From Gemmatimonadota bacterium (lineage in GTDB: Bacteria > Gemmatimonadota > Gemmatimonadetes > Gemmatimonadales > GWC2-71-9): 64,000 nucleotides of DNA. The translations under genes and the position numbers were made by a program. The stretch's first letter is position 1, and each line of letters opens with the position of its first letter. The notes under the pieces were generated by a model that searched no databases, was not told the DNA's origin, and was given only the letters and a program-made list of their open reading frames with translations. The DNA lies in NCBI GenBank assembly GCA_003220935.1, contig QHTT01000065.1:1-64000 (forward strand), in the 5' to 3' direction. Below, piece after piece: positions 29,734 through 40,209 of this stretch.

Positions 29734-31281
29734 TCACACCGGCCTGTACACCCCCCACACCCCCCGCAACACGTCCGAGATCTCGCCCACCGTACAACGC
29801 GCCCGTACCGCCGCGATGATCGGCTCCATGAGCGGGGCTTCGGCCACGCGAGCGGCTGCCTGCAGCTCCTCCAATGCGCGCTTCACGCATCCCGCATCCC
29901 GCATCCCGCGCGCTTTCTCGGTTCGCCTCCGCTGCGCTGCTGCGAGCGCCCGGTAGTCGGGCGCCGGCACAGACGGGATCGTCTGATCGTCGGTGTACTC
30001 GTTCACGCCCACCACCACCGCGGCGCCCGACTCGATGGCCTGCTGCTGTTGGTAGGCGCTCTGCGCGATCGCCTGCTGAAAGAAGCCGCGCTCGGTCGCG
30101 CGCGCGGCACCGCCACCCGCCTCGACTTCCTCGAGCAGCGCCCGTGCCTCGCCCTCGATCCGCTCCGTGAGCGCCTCGACGTACCAGCTCCCGCCAGCGG
30201 GGTCGACGACTTCGGGCACACCGGTCTCGTGGGCGAGAATCTGCTGCGTGCGGAGCGCGAGCGTGGCGCTCTGCTCGGTGGGCAGCGCTAACGCCTCGTC
30301 GTAGGCATTGGTGTGGAGCGACTGGGTGCCGCCCAGCACGGCCGCCAGCGCCTGGATCGCCACCCGCACGACGTTGTTCTGCGGCTGCTGTGCGCTGAGG
30401 GTCGAGCCGCCGGTCTGAGTGTGGAACCGCAGCCGGCAAGCGGAGTCTGCCGCGCCAAAATTCTCCTTCATCAGACGCGCCCACAGCCGCCGCGCCGCCC
30501 GGAACTTCGCGACCTCCTCGAACAGATCGGTGAACGCCGCGAAGAAGAACGACAGGCGCGGCGCCAGTTCGTTCACGTCGAGTCCCAGCGCCACCGCGCG
30601 GCGCACGTACTCGAGCCCGTTCGCGAACGTGAACGCGACCTCCTGCACCGCCGTCGCCCCGGCCTCGCGCATGTGGTAACCGGAGATCGAGATGGGGTTG
30701 AAGGTCATCCCCTCGGCATGCACGAACCGGCACACGTCGATCGCGAGCCGCAGCGACGGCTCGATCGGATAGATGTACGTCCCGCGCGCAATGAACTCCT
30801 TGAGGATATCGTTCTGCACGGTTCCCTGCAGCTTGACGCGCGCCACCCCCTGCTCTTCCCCCACGACGAGGTACATCGCGAGCAGCACCGGCGCCGTGGC
30901 GTTAATGGTCATCGAGGTGGACACCCGGTCGAGCGGAATCTCGTGGAACAAACGCTCCAGGTCGTCCACCGTGTCGATCGCCACCCCGGCACGGCCCACC
31001 TCGCCCTCGGCCATGGGATGGTCCGAGCCGTAGCCCATCTGGGTGGGGAGATCGAACGCGACGGACAACCCCGTCTGACCCGCGGCGAGCAGGTGCCGGA
31101 ACCGTGCGTTGGTCTCTTCGGCAGTGCCGAACCCGGCGTACTGGCGCATGGTCCACAGCTTCCCCCGGTACATCGTGGGGTGCACGCCGCGGGTGAAGGG
31201 AAACGCCCCCGGTGCCCCAAGGTCGCGCGCGGCATCGCCGCGCCAGTCCCCGGGCCCGTACACCGACGACCGCTCGCTCAC
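29734..31281 (-). CDS. Methylmalonyl-CoA mutase-type large subunit (acyl-CoA mutase catalytic domain)
   Basis: The 515-residue protein starts at GTG 31279-31281, overlapping the fbp stop. It carries [20 protein letters not shown], then [33 protein letters not shown] and [20 protein letters not shown], with [20 protein letters not shown] and [20 protein letters not shown]. These are the CoA- and active-site motifs of the MCM TIM barrel. There is no B12-binding domain, so a separate small subunit is needed; none is in the window. Substrate (methylmalonyl-, isobutyryl- or other acyl-CoA) is not decided. The motif GMRDAGC near residue 460 is encoded by 7-bp repeats. Confidence 0.88.
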   Translation of the reverse strand: MSERSSVYGPGDWRGDAARDLGAPGAFPFTRGVHPTMYRGKLWTMRQYAGFGTAEETNARFRHLLAAGQTGLSVAFDLPTQMGYGSDHPMAEGEVGRAGVAIDTVDDLERLFHEIPLDRVSTSMTINATAPVLLAMYLVVGEEQGVARVKLQGTVQNDILKEFIARGTYIYPIEPSLRLAIDVCRFVHAEGMTFNPISISGYHMREAGATAVQEVAFTFANGLEYVRRAVALGLDVNELAPRLSFFFAAFTDLFEEVAKFRAARRLWARLMKENFGAADSACRLRFHTQTGGSTLSAQQPQNNVVRVAIQALAAVLGGTQSLHTNAYDEALALPTEQSATLALRTQQILAHETGVPEVVDPAGGSWYVEALTERIEGEARALLEEVEAGGGAARATERGFFQQAIAQSAYQQQQAIESGAAVVVGVNEYTDDQTIPSVPAPDYRALAAAQRRRTEKARGMRDAGCVKRALEELQAAARVAEAPLMEPIIAAVRARCTVGEISDVLRGVWGVYRPV

Positions 31282-32306
31282 GCGGGGACGCCGTCGGCGG
31301 CGAGGATCTCCACGGCGAACTCGACGTCGGTCTTGCTGCCGACGATGAACGGCGTCTTCTGGTGCAGATGCTGGGGCACGAGGTCGAGGATCGGCCGACG
31401 GCCGTCGGTCGCGAGCCCCCCCGCCTGCTCCACCACCAGCGCCAGCGGCGCCGCCTCGTACAACAGGCGCAGCTTCCCTTCGGCGGACCGCGTGTCGCCC
31501 GGATAGAGGAAGACGCCGCCCGAGATGAGGTTGCGGTGAAAATCGGCGACGAGCGACCCGATGTAGCGCGCGTTCTTGGCCTGCATCCGGCCGTCACCGT
31601 TCTTGAACGCCGCCACCACCCGCTGCACCGCCGGCGTCCACCGGTTCCAGTTGCTCTCGTTCACGCTGTAATACTTCCCCACCGCGGGCGTCCGGATGTC
31701 GGGATGCGACAGCAGGAACTCGCCAATCGTCGGATCGAGCGTGAACCCGTGCACCCCCTGGCCCGTCGTGTAGACCAGCATCGTGCTCGAGCCGTACAGG
31801 ATGTAGCCAGCCGCGACCTGCTTCTTCCCAACCTGCAGGCAGTCGCCGAGGCCGGGCTCGCCCTTCGGACTACTCACGCGGCGGTGGATCGAGAAGATCG
31901 TCCCGATCGACACGTTGACATCGATGTTGCTCGAGCCGTCGAGCGGATCGTACAGGATCACATACTTGCCGCGCCGCGACGTCTGGGGGCAGAGCATCGG
32001 CTCCTCGTCCTCCTCCGACGCGACGATGCACACCCGGCCGGTGTGCTGCACGGCGTGGCGCACGGTGTCACGCGCGAACAAGTCCAGCTTCTGCTGCAGG
32101 TCCCCCGAAACGTTCACCGCTCCCGCGGCGCCGAGGATGTCGGTGAGACCGGCGCGGCGCACGTGACGGGAGATGATCTTCGCCGCGAGGCACAGGTCGT
32201 ACAGCAGGTTGGACAGCTCCCCCGTCGCTTCGGGGTGGAGCCGCTCCTGCTCCATGATGAAGCGCTCAATCGTGATGACGGAGGTCGATGTATGCACGCT
32301 GCCCAT
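31278..32306 (-). CDS. fbp: Class I fructose-1,6-bisphosphatase
   Basis: The 342-residue enzyme is read from ATG 32304-32306; its first codons overlap the end of comEC. It has [20 protein letters not shown], then [30 protein letters not shown] with the metal-binding D-P-L-D-G-S-S, and [20 protein letters not shown]. Near the end are [20 protein letters not shown] and [20 protein letters not shown], both standard class I signatures. It hydrolyses fructose 1,6-bisphosphate in gluconeogenesis. Coupling to the mutase gene by a GTGA overlap suggests joint use when acyl-CoA carbon is fed into sugars; that link is inference. Confidence 0.95.
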   Translation of the reverse strand: MGSVHTSTSVITIERFIMEQERLHPEATGELSNLLYDLCLAAKIISRHVRRAGLTDILGAAGAVNVSGDLQQKLDLFARDTVRHAVQHTGRVCIVASEEDEEPMLCPQTSRRGKYVILYDPLDGSSNIDVNVSIGTIFSIHRRVSSPKGEPGLGDCLQVGKKQVAAGYILYGSSTMLVYTTGQGVHGFTLDPTIGEFLLSHPDIRTPAVGKYYSVNESNWNRWTPAVQRVVAAFKNGDGRMQAKNARYIGSLVADFHRNLISGGVFLYPGDTRSAEGKLRLLYEAAPLALVVEQAGGLATDGRRPILDLVPQHLHQKTPFIVGSKTDVEFAVEILAADGVPA

Positions 32307-34473
32307 CGGTCGTGAAGGTAATAGTGCCCACCTGGTCCGTTCGGAAGATCTCACTGCCCCAACGCCTCAGCCGGCCGAGCACCTCGGGTGCCGGATGGCC
32401 GTAGTGATTGTGCGCGCCCACGCTGATCACGGCCTGGCGCGGCCGCAGCTCCCCGAGCCACGCGTCCGACGTCGCGCTCAGCGAGCCGTGATGGCCGACC
32501 TTGAGCAGCTCTACCCGGCCGACTCGCCCCGCGAGGTGTCCTTCCACCGGCAGCCCCGCGTCAGCCTGGAACAAGAGGTGCGTGCCGCCGAAAGTCACCC
32601 GCAGCACCACTCCGTGCTCGTTCACATCGAGCGGCAGCGTCATCCACACACTGTCCGGGCTCAACACCTCGAGCACGACGCCGTCCACCTCGATCCGGTC
32701 GCCGGCGCGCGCCGGGTGCCAGCGGGCGCCCGATCCCTCGACCGCGGCGAGAAACTCGAGGTACAACGGCCGGCCGAGCGGCTCGCCGGGCTCGAGCACC
32801 AGCTCGGGGGCGAAGTCCTCGACTACGGCAGGGAGCCCGCCCAGGTGATCAGCATCGCCATGCGTCGCCACGACCAGCGTGACCCGCCGGGCACCGTGGC
32901 GACGCAGGAACGGGATCACGACCCGTCGCCCCGCGTCGATCCCAGGGATCCTCGGGCCTCCATCGATCGCGACCCAGCGGCCGTTCGGCGTTCGCAGCAC
33001 CGCCGCGTCGCCCTGGCCTACATCCAAGAAAAATACAGTCAAGCAACGGCAGTCGTCGAGGACGACGTCGCGGAACGACGTCCCGACGACCAGCGTCACG
33101 AGAAAGGCGACGCGTGCGGCGATAAGCCAGCGACGGCGCGGAGCATTCCACAACCACCAGCCCGCCGCCGCGACGGCCAGCCAGACGGCCGCCGCCTCCC
33201 AGCCGGCGACCATGACGACGTGACCGCCCGGCACCGCCGCCGCACCCTGCGCGATGAGATCGAGCAGCGCGAGACCTAGCCCCGATCCCGCCGCGAGCAG
33301 CGCCGCGAGCCCGGAAACCAGCCACGACAGGGCGAGTGAGATCACCAGCCCGGGGACGACGATGGCGCCGAGCGGGATCGCGATCAGGTTCGCGAGCACG
33401 CCGATTGGAGCCACGGTACCGAATGCAAACGCGGTTATGGGAGCGGTGAGGAGTGTCGCGGCTGCGGCTGGCGCGACTGCGCGCACGCCCCAGTGGCTGC
33501 GCCGCGTCGCCCGCCCGGCCCACACGACGGCGGCGATCGCCGTCACCGAGAGCCACGCGCCGACCGAGTGCAGCGCCTGGGGATCAACGAGCAGCACGGC
33601 GAGGGCCGACACCGCGATCACGCCGCGCGGCGCGGCGACCCGCTGGCGCAGCCGGGCGACATCGTCCACCACGAGCATCACCGTCGCCCGCGCGGCGGGA
33701 GCGGGAAATCCGAGCAGCCACAGATAGCCGAGCAGCACCACGCCCGAGGCGAGCAGCCGGTGGCGGGCGGAGAGACCGAGGTTGCGAAGGATCAAGGCGA
33801 GCCACGCGGCGAGAAAGCCGACGTGCAGCCCCGAAATGGACAGGATGTGCGCCAGCCCCGAACGCGCGTAGCGCTCCCGCACGTCGGGGTCGAGCGCAGC
33901 GTTGGGCGCGAACACCAACGCGTCGACGAGCGGTGCCCGACGCCCGAACAGCGCTGCGCTGCGGGCAGCGAGTCGCCCGCGCAGCGCTCCCCGCCCCCGC
34001 GGCTCGCCGTCGAGCAGCTTGGCACGCCGCACCACCAGCACGCCGCGGTCGTACGATCCGACCCATCGCCCCGCCACCACCCACGTCGTCCCGCCGGCGG
34101 CCGGAATCCCGTCGGGCCAGCGCAGCCGCAGTGCACCGCCGCACGCGCCCGCCACGACGTCCGCCGCGACGGGTCCGCCCGAGTCCGGTGCCGGATCGCT
34201 GAGCCGCACGATCGCCGCGCGAGCTCCCTCTTCCGCGGCCTGCCACCGGCCTTCACACGTCGCGGCTCGCTCCCGCAGCGTCGCACCACCCCACAGCACC
34301 CCGGCCACGCCCATGATCCCTATCGCCGCGCCGAGCGGTGCGCGCCGGGCAAGGGCGAGCGCTACGACCAGTACCAGGGCCGCGACGTACCCTTCCCCCT
34401 TCCCCGTTCGCCCTTCCCCGAGGAACAGGCCGGCCCCGAACGCCACGGTGATCCAGAGAATCGGCGGCCGCAA
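32266..34473 (-). CDS. comEC: ComEC/Rec2 DNA-uptake channel protein
   Basis: The 735-residue membrane protein has an N-terminal soluble part (about residues 50-165) and the competence domain with RSGLAHILSISGLHVGFLAA. About ten helices follow, then a C-terminal metallo-beta-lactamase-like domain: FLDVGQGDAAVLRTPNGRW, VVATHGDADHLGGLPAVVED and VLLKVGHHGSL-like LLKVGHHGSLSATSDAWL. H-x-D-x-D-H is complete, so the nuclease-like domain may be active. ComEC forms the inner-membrane channel for transforming DNA. The start is a TTG at 34471-34473; the N-terminus contains EGRTGKGEG encoded by 7-bp repeats, so it may vary between strains. Confidence 0.9.
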   Translation of the reverse strand: MRPPILWITVAFGAGLFLGEGRTGKGEGYVAALVLVVALALARRAPLGAAIGIMGVAGVLWGGATLRERAATCEGRWQAAEEGARAAIVRLSDPAPDSGGPVAADVVAGACGGALRLRWPDGIPAAGGTTWVVAGRWVGSYDRGVLVVRRAKLLDGEPRGRGALRGRLAARSAALFGRRAPLVDALVFAPNAALDPDVRERYARSGLAHILSISGLHVGFLAAWLALILRNLGLSARHRLLASGVVLLGYLWLLGFPAPAARATVMLVVDDVARLRQRVAAPRGVIAVSALAVLLVDPQALHSVGAWLSVTAIAAVVWAGRATRRSHWGVRAVAPAAAATLLTAPITAFAFGTVAPIGVLANLIAIPLGAIVVPGLVISLALSWLVSGLAALLAAGSGLGLALLDLIAQGAAAVPGGHVVMVAGWEAAAVWLAVAAAGWWLWNAPRRRWLIAARVAFLVTLVVGTSFRDVVLDDCRCLTVFFLDVGQGDAAVLRTPNGRWVAIDGGPRIPGIDAGRRVVIPFLRRHGARRVTLVVATHGDADHLGGLPAVVEDFAPELVLEPGEPLGRPLYLEFLAAVEGSGARWHPARAGDRIEVDGVVLEVLSPDSVWMTLPLDVNEHGVVLRVTFGGTHLLFQADAGLPVEGHLAGRVGRVELLKVGHHGSLSATSDAWLGELRPRQAVISVGAHNHYGHPAPEVLGRLRRWGSEIFRTDQVGTITFTTDGQRAYIDLRHHD

Positions 34474-34493
34474 GACAGGGCCGCCTCAGCGGA

Positions 34494-34771
34494 TTACATC
34501 AGCTGCACCGGCTTCGCCCCGCAGCGCGGCGCGAGGCCCACCTTGCGAAACGCCTCGAGCAGGATGACGTCGAGCTTGGCCCGCTCCTGGTCGCTCGCGA
34601 GGTTCAGCTCCGTGAGCACCTCGCCCTGCCGGGTGGACACGTAGTGCGGCGACAGCCGGTTGAGCGCGAACACCAGCACGTCGCCGCGACAGGTGTCGCA
34701 GCCGCAGAACCGGGGGAACTGGGCGCGCAGCTTCTCGTAGTCCCGCTGCACCACTTCCCACGTCACGTTCG

Positions 34772-34775
<4 letters not shown>
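34494..34775 (-). CDS. ComFB-like late competence protein
   Basis: The 93-residue product starts at GTG 34773-34775, overlapping the miaB stop (GTGA). It reads TNVTWEVVQRDYEKLRAQFP, RFCGCDTCRGDVLVFALNRL and SPHYVSTRQGEVLTELNLAS. The C-x-C-x-x-C cluster followed by D-(V/I)-x-x-x-A-L-N-x-L-x-P-x-Y-V is the ComFB signature, including a probable zinc site. It ends 20 bases before comEC, which strengthens the competence link, although in cyanobacteria ComFB-type proteins also act as cyclic-dinucleotide receptors. Confidence 0.8.
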
Positions 34776-36091
<1,316 letters not shown>

Positions 36092-36093
36092 GG

Positions 36094-37413
36094 CTAGCGA
36101 ACCGTCACCTCGCAGCGGGGGCACCCGTTCCATTGGGGGATAGGAAGATAGACCGAAAGGTAGTCCTGCGTCAGCAACTCGACCTTCCCGACGCCGTGAC
36201 CGCTCACCACGCCATCCGCCGACTGCCCGAGCCGGCTCGCCCGATACGCCCGCTGCTTCGCGTCGCCCAGCTCACGCAGTTCGCGCGCCCGATCGCGCAC
36301 GACCGCGGCCGGGAGCTGCTCCCGCAGCTTCGCCGCGGGGGCGTCCGGCCGCACGCTGAACGGAAACACGTGAAGATAGGTGAACGGCAGTGCCTCTACG
36401 AGCGCGACGGTGGTGCGATGGTCCGCGTCCGTCTCCCCCGGGAAACCGGCGATGATGTCGGCACCGAGCCCGAACACTCCCCCCAGCCGCTCCGCCAGCC
36501 ACTCGATGCGGGCGCGGTATGACTCGGCCGTGTACCAGTGCCGGCCCATGCGCTTGAGGACGCGATTCGACCCCGATTGGAGCGGCGCGTGCAGATGCGC
36601 CGCCAGGTGGCGCGGCGCTTCGATGAGCAGGCGAGCGACTCGGTCGTCCACCTCGGTAGCTTCGACAGAGGAAAGGCGGAAGCGGACCTGGGGGACGGCT
36701 GCGATGAGGGCTTCGAGCAGCTCACCCAAGGTCGGCTGACCCCGGGGCGGTGCCCCGGGGTCCCGCCCGACAACGCCCGTCTGGGTTGAACCCCGGGCCG
36801 ACGGCCCGGGGTCAGCCGCGCGGTCTTGCCCGTACGTCCCGATGTGCACCCCGGTGAGCACGATCTCCGCATGATGCGCCGCGAGCGCCTTCGCCTCTTC
36901 GATCAGCTCTGGAATCCATCGTGACCGGTTCGCTCCCCGGGCGAGCGTCGTCGCGCAGAAGGTGCAGTGCTCGTCGCAGCCATCCTGGATCTTGAGCCAA
37001 CCACGGGACCTAAACCCCCGCCATGGTAGCGGCGCAGCATGCTTTTGTAGGGGCGCAGCATGCTGCGCCCCTACACCAGTGGGCATCCCTGCGGCCCGCA
37101 GCACCGCACCCGGATCCGCCCCGCCCACCACGGCCCGCACCGATCGGAGTCCCGCGATCCGCCCGTCGTCAAGCGCCGCGGCGCAGCCCATCACGACTGT
37201 CTCGAGCCGCGGGCCGCGCCGCGCCAGCCGCCGCACGAAGCTGCGCAGCTTGGCTTCGCTCTCCGCGGTCACGGTGCAGGAATTCACGACGGCAACGTCC
37301 GCGGCGGCGGGATCTTCCACGACGACCGCGCCCTCGTCAGCGAACGCCTGGCGCACCAGGTCGGTGTCGTACTGGTTCGCCTTGCAGCCGAAGGTATGGA
37401 AGTAAACGTTCAC
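36094..37413 (-). CDS. mtaB: tRNA t6A37 methylthiotransferase MtaB, with repeat-encoded insertions
   Basis: The 439-residue protein starts at GTG 37411-37413. It shows VYFHTFGCKANQYDTDLVRQ, VVNSCTVTAESEAKLRSFV and VVMGCAAALDDGRI, then the radical-SAM motif LKIQDGCDEHCTFCATTLAR and later HLHAPLQSGSNRVLKRMGRH. These are the MtaB signatures for converting t6A37 to ms2t6A. Two extra segments are not in the family: GVGAQHAAPLQKHAAPL, encoded by the palindrome at 37026-37074, and ADPGPSARGSTQTGVVGRDP onwards, encoded by the hairpins at 36738-36812. Both keep the frame and lie in loops between conserved blocks. Confidence 0.92.
   Translation of the reverse strand: MNVYFHTFGCKANQYDTDLVRQAFADEGAVVVEDPAAADVAVVNSCTVTAESEAKLRSFVRRLARRGPRLETVVMGCAAALDDGRIAGLRSVRAVVGGADPGAVLRAAGMPTGVGAQHAAPLQKHAAPLPWRGFRSRGWLKIQDGCDEHCTFCATTLARGANRSRWIPELIEEAKALAAHHAEIVLTGVHIGTYGQDRAADPGPSARGSTQTGVVGRDPGAPPRGQPTLGELLEALIAAVPQVRFRLSSVEATEVDDRVARLLIEAPRHLAAHLHAPLQSGSNRVLKRMGRHWYTAESYRARIEWLAERLGGVFGLGADIIAGFPGETDADHRTTVALVEALPFTYLHVFPFSVRPDAPAAKLREQLPAAVVRDRARELRELGDAKQRAYRASRLGQSADGVVSGHGVGKVELLTQDYLSVYLPIPQWNGCPRCEVTVR
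36738..36812. repeat. Pair of GC-rich hairpins inside mtaB
   Basis: Two palindromes lie 27 bases apart: GACCCCGGGG-CGGTG-CCCCGGGGTC-type at 36738-36762 and ACCCCGGGCC-GAC-GGCCCGGGGT at 36790-36812. They resemble each other in inverted orientation and behave as one mobile repeat unit. They sit within mtaB, adding about 28 codons to a loop before TLGELLEAL. Confidence 0.75.
37026..37074. repeat. 28-bp perfect palindrome plus partial copy, inside mtaB
   Basis: A perfect palindrome at 37047-37074 has half GTAGGGGCGCAGCA followed by its reverse complement. A degenerate half-copy, GTAGCGGCGCAGCATGC, precedes it at 37026-37042. An identical 28-bp palindrome lies at 61413-61440 between ftsW and murD. 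The arrangement looks like a repeated extragenic palindrome that has entered a coding sequence. Confidence 0.85.
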
Positions 37414-38546
37414 GGGCGGACCGTGAGACCCAGGAGGAACGTCCAGACTCGCTCGGAGAGCCCGCCGCCCTTGCGCTCGAGGTGCTCGAGCCCGACATCG
37501 ACCAGCGCGCGGCCGCGCGCGAACGCCCGGCCCGTGCCGGCTGCCAAGCCGAGCTCTGTCGGCGCGGCCGCGCCCGCGCCGAACGGCAGCTGCCCGCCGC
37601 GCGCGCCGAGCCGGAGCGGCGAGAATCCGCTACCCACCTCCAGGCCCGCGGACCAGCTCAGCGTGTTGAACGCACCAGCGCCGGCCGTCGCCCACGTACG
37701 CCGCGTGAGCGCTCCCGCGAGTCGCACGCTCGGACTCGGCGCCCACCGCAGACCACCGCCCACAGTGTTGGGCAGGTCTGTTTGCGTCGTGACGACGTCG
37801 CCCAGGCGGGCGCGCAGCCGGTTATCCGAGCGCGCGAAGACGGTGAGGCGCAGCGCCGGCAACAGGTCGAGGAGCGCGCTCCCCGAGACCCCGACGCCGT
37901 CGTAGCGGACCTCGTCGCTCTGCTTGATCGCATGGTATGCGGTGTCGTCGAAGGTCCGCCCGGCGGTCTCGCGGGTCGAGCCGCTCAGCACGTGCACCGC
38001 TGCGCCGAGGGCGAAGCGCGAGCCGACGCGCAGCGCCGCCGCGAGCCGCAGGTCGGCGACGCCGCCGTCGCTCGTGAGCTCGTCCGAGTAGGGCTGCATG
38101 GTGCCCCGCAGCAGCATCGAATCGCGCAGCGTGACGTCCCACGTGCGGTCGAGGTACGTGGTGAAGCCGCCGCCCAGGACCAGGTGGCCGAACACCGGCC
38201 CGGCGAGTCCCATCACCGGGAACCGGCTGGCGCGGAGCGACGTGGTGGCGCCCGCCGCCTCCGCAGCGCGGTACGAGGTCCCGCCCATCGCCGTGGCCGT
38301 GAGCTGGGGCAGATCCGCGAGCGACGCTTCCACCAGCGGCGACATCGGGTCGAACGGCGCGAACGCGCCGCCGGTGGAGCGGGCCCGCACCGTTTCGAAC
38401 CGGCCGGGCGTGCCAAGCCCGCGGATACCGAATTGCGAATCCTGGGCAGCCAGCGGCATAGCCCCGGCCGTGAGCATGGCCCCGCCCGTGAGGGCGGGGC
38501 TCACCATGCACGTCGCCACGAGCAGCCCGCCACGCGCGCGAATCAT
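37410..38546 (-). CDS. Predicted outer-membrane beta-barrel protein
   Basis: The 378-residue protein is read from ATG 38544-38546, which overlaps the upstream stop as ATGA; the longer frame upstream is a shadow of the lipoprotein gene. It has a signal peptide (GAMLTAGAMPLAAQDSQFGI) and many amphipathic alternating strands, such as FGHLVLGGGFTTYLDRTWDV, VGSRFALGAAVHVLSGS and LGLAAGTGRAFARGRALVDV. It ends in WTFLLGLTVRP; outer-membrane barrels usually end in an aromatic residue, which is near but not at the terminus. The first line of the mature part (GIRGLGTPGR) is typical of small barrels in this kind of bacterium. Function unknown; mtaB follows with a GTGA overlap. Confidence 0.65.
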   Translation of the reverse strand: MIRARGGLLVATCMVSPALTGGAMLTAGAMPLAAQDSQFGIRGLGTPGRFETVRARSTGGAFAPFDPMSPLVEASLADLPQLTATAMGGTSYRAAEAAGATTSLRASRFPVMGLAGPVFGHLVLGGGFTTYLDRTWDVTLRDSMLLRGTMQPYSDELTSDGGVADLRLAAALRVGSRFALGAAVHVLSGSTRETAGRTFDDTAYHAIKQSDEVRYDGVGVSGSALLDLLPALRLTVFARSDNRLRARLGDVVTTQTDLPNTVGGGLRWAPSPSVRLAGALTRRTWATAGAGAFNTLSWSAGLEVGSGFSPLRLGARGGQLPFGAGAAAPTELGLAAGTGRAFARGRALVDVGLEHLERKGGGLSERVWTFLLGLTVRP

Positions 38547-39823
38547 GGCTCGCCGAACGGGAAGCGCCGCGCGTACGTGATGCGCAGCGCGGGACGATAC
38601 GCCGCCGCCGCCGACGGATAAAACCGGATCTCGCTGGGATGCCCGCCTTCCCCCTGGGACCGCAGCATCATCACCTCGGGCCGCGTGCTGTCCGACGTCC
38701 AGAACTGTAGCAGGTTCGTCACCTCGATGCGCACGGTGTCGGTCGCGCCTACCCGGACGAACGTCGTGTCGGTGCGCGTCGCGTCGAAGAAGAGAGGGGA
38801 CTTGGCGCCGAAGTCGGCGAGCACGGTGTGTGCCTCCACGACGAACGAGTCGGAAGGGGCGCCTTGTACCGGCACCGCAGGCACGAGGATCAGAGTGGCG
38901 CGAATGATCTGGGACGAGTCGCGGATGGCGCGCGGCAACGCGACGCGCAGGATGCTGCGTGCCGATGGCGCGCCGCCCACGGCGAGTGTCGAGTCGAGGG
39001 GCGGGGTCGGGGGATAGAACACGTAATTGTCGAACAGCGTGACGGCGGCGAGCTGCTTGTGGATGAGCGTCGTATCGGTGCCCTTGATCGAGTCGACCTT
39101 CACGAACCAGGCGACGGTCGCACCGCACCCATTCTCGCGTGTGCAGAAGGCGACGCTCGTCGGCGCGTCCGCGCCGACCCGAACGCCGATGCCCAGTTTG
39201 CCGCTGTCGCCCGGCACGTACAGCGTGTCCACGAGGCGCGAGTCGAGCTTGAGCGTCACTTTGAGAAACTTGCTGGTGGTGTCGATCGCGGCCTGATCTC
39301 CGGTCGCGGAGTCCACGCCCCCGGGCTTCGCCAGCAAGGCGTCGACGTTGACCGCCCGGAGCGTGTCGGCGAACGCGCTCTCCACGTCCGCGAACGTCGT
39401 GGTGGAGTCGATCGTGACAGGCAGGCGGTACAGCTTGAGCGTCAGGTTGTGCGTCGCGGTGTCGCGCCGCGTGATGGTGAGCGTGAGCTTCATGGAGTCC
39501 GCGCCCACGAGGGGGCTCGTGGTCGTGTCCCCGGTGTTCAGGACTAAGCCGCTGACCAGCGCCGACGTGCGCAGGATCGCGCGGCTGTCCACTACGCCGC
39601 GCACGTCGGCGGCGGTCATCGCTACCGCATGGTAGGGGAACACGTACCCCCGGAACGCCGAATCCCGCGCGATGCTCGTACCGAGCACAGCGTCCACGAC
39701 GTCGATCGCGCCGCTGGGGCAGAAGCTCGGACAGGTGCCGGGCGATGTCGCACGATCGACGCACGCCGCGGTCGCCCCAGCCCCGAGCGTGGCCGCGAGC
39801 CACGCCACCCGGAGCGCCCTCAT
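38543..39823 (-). CDS. Large secreted lipoprotein of unknown function
   Basis: The 426-residue product starts at ATG 39821-39823 (overlapping the cdd stop). Its leader [20 protein letters not shown] is a lipoprotein signal. The mature protein is rich in Asp, Thr and Ser strands ([40 protein letters not shown]) and reads like one or two beta-sandwich domains of about 180 residues. The C-terminal half resembles DNRLRE-like 'carbohydrate-binding' sandwiches ([10 protein letters not shown] near [20 protein letters not shown]). Paired by ATGA overlap with the barrel gene, it may act with it at the outer membrane. Confidence 0.6.
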   Translation of the reverse strand: MRALRVAWLAATLGAGATAACVDRATSPGTCPSFCPSGAIDVVDAVLGTSIARDSAFRGYVFPYHAVAMTAADVRGVVDSRAILRTSALVSGLVLNTGDTTTSPLVGADSMKLTLTITRRDTATHNLTLKLYRLPVTIDSTTTFADVESAFADTLRAVNVDALLAKPGGVDSATGDQAAIDTTSKFLKVTLKLDSRLVDTLYVPGDSGKLGIGVRVGADAPTSVAFCTRENGCGATVAWFVKVDSIKGTDTTLIHKQLAAVTLFDNYVFYPPTPPLDSTLAVGGAPSARSILRVALPRAIRDSSQIIRATLILVPAVPVQGAPSDSFVVEAHTVLADFGAKSPLFFDATRTDTTFVRVGATDTVRIEVTNLLQFWTSDSTRPEVMMLRSQGEGGHPSEIRFYPSAAAAYRPALRITYARRFPFGEP

Positions 39824-40209
39824 AGGCCCAGGCTCGCCGGCACGAACGGATCGGGCAGGAGTGCGGCCAGCGTCCAGCGCCGCTCGCTCTTCGCGCCCAC
39901 TGCGATCACCTCGAGGTCCAGCCCGAACTCGGCGAGCAGCTGCCGGCACGCTCCGCAGGGCGACGCCGGCGGCTCCGCGTCGGTGGCGACGACGATCCGC
40001 TTGAACGCGCGCGCCCCCGCGGCGACCGCCGCGCCGAGGGCCATCCGCTCAGCGCAGATCGTGAGACCGTAGGACGCGCTCTCGACGTTGCAGCCGCCGA
40101 ATACCCGGCCGTCCACCGCCTCCAGCGCCGCACCGACCCGGAACTTGCTGTAGGGACAATAGGCGCGCTGCTGCACCGCGCGCGCCGCGCGGACCAGCTC
40201 GGCGCTCAC
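39820..40209 (-). CDS. cdd: Cytidine deaminase
   Basis: The 129-residue enzyme probably starts at GTG 40207-40209 (GTGA with the deoB stop); another GTG lies at 40215. It reads [20 protein letters not shown], then [20 protein letters not shown] and [20 protein letters not shown]. The catalytic C-A-E and P-C-G-A-C zinc motifs are complete, and A-Y-x-P-Y-S-x-F is the usual N-terminal signature. It deaminates cytidine and deoxycytidine in pyrimidine salvage. Following deoB, it forms a nucleoside salvage pair in which ribose-5-phosphate is recovered from nucleosides. Confidence 0.95.
   Translation of the reverse strand: MSAELVRAARAVQQRAYCPYSKFRVGAALEAVDGRVFGGCNVESASYGLTICAERMALGAAVAAGARAFKRIVVATDAEPPASPCGACRQLLAEFGLDLEVIAVGAKSERRWTLAALLPDPFVPASLGL

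Noticed and set aside
37410-39803. A 797-residue open frame ahead of the beta-barrel gene
   Set aside because: Its first half is Arg/His-rich shadow translation of the lipoprotein gene. The true barrel gene starts with a signal peptide at 38546, with an ATGA overlap.
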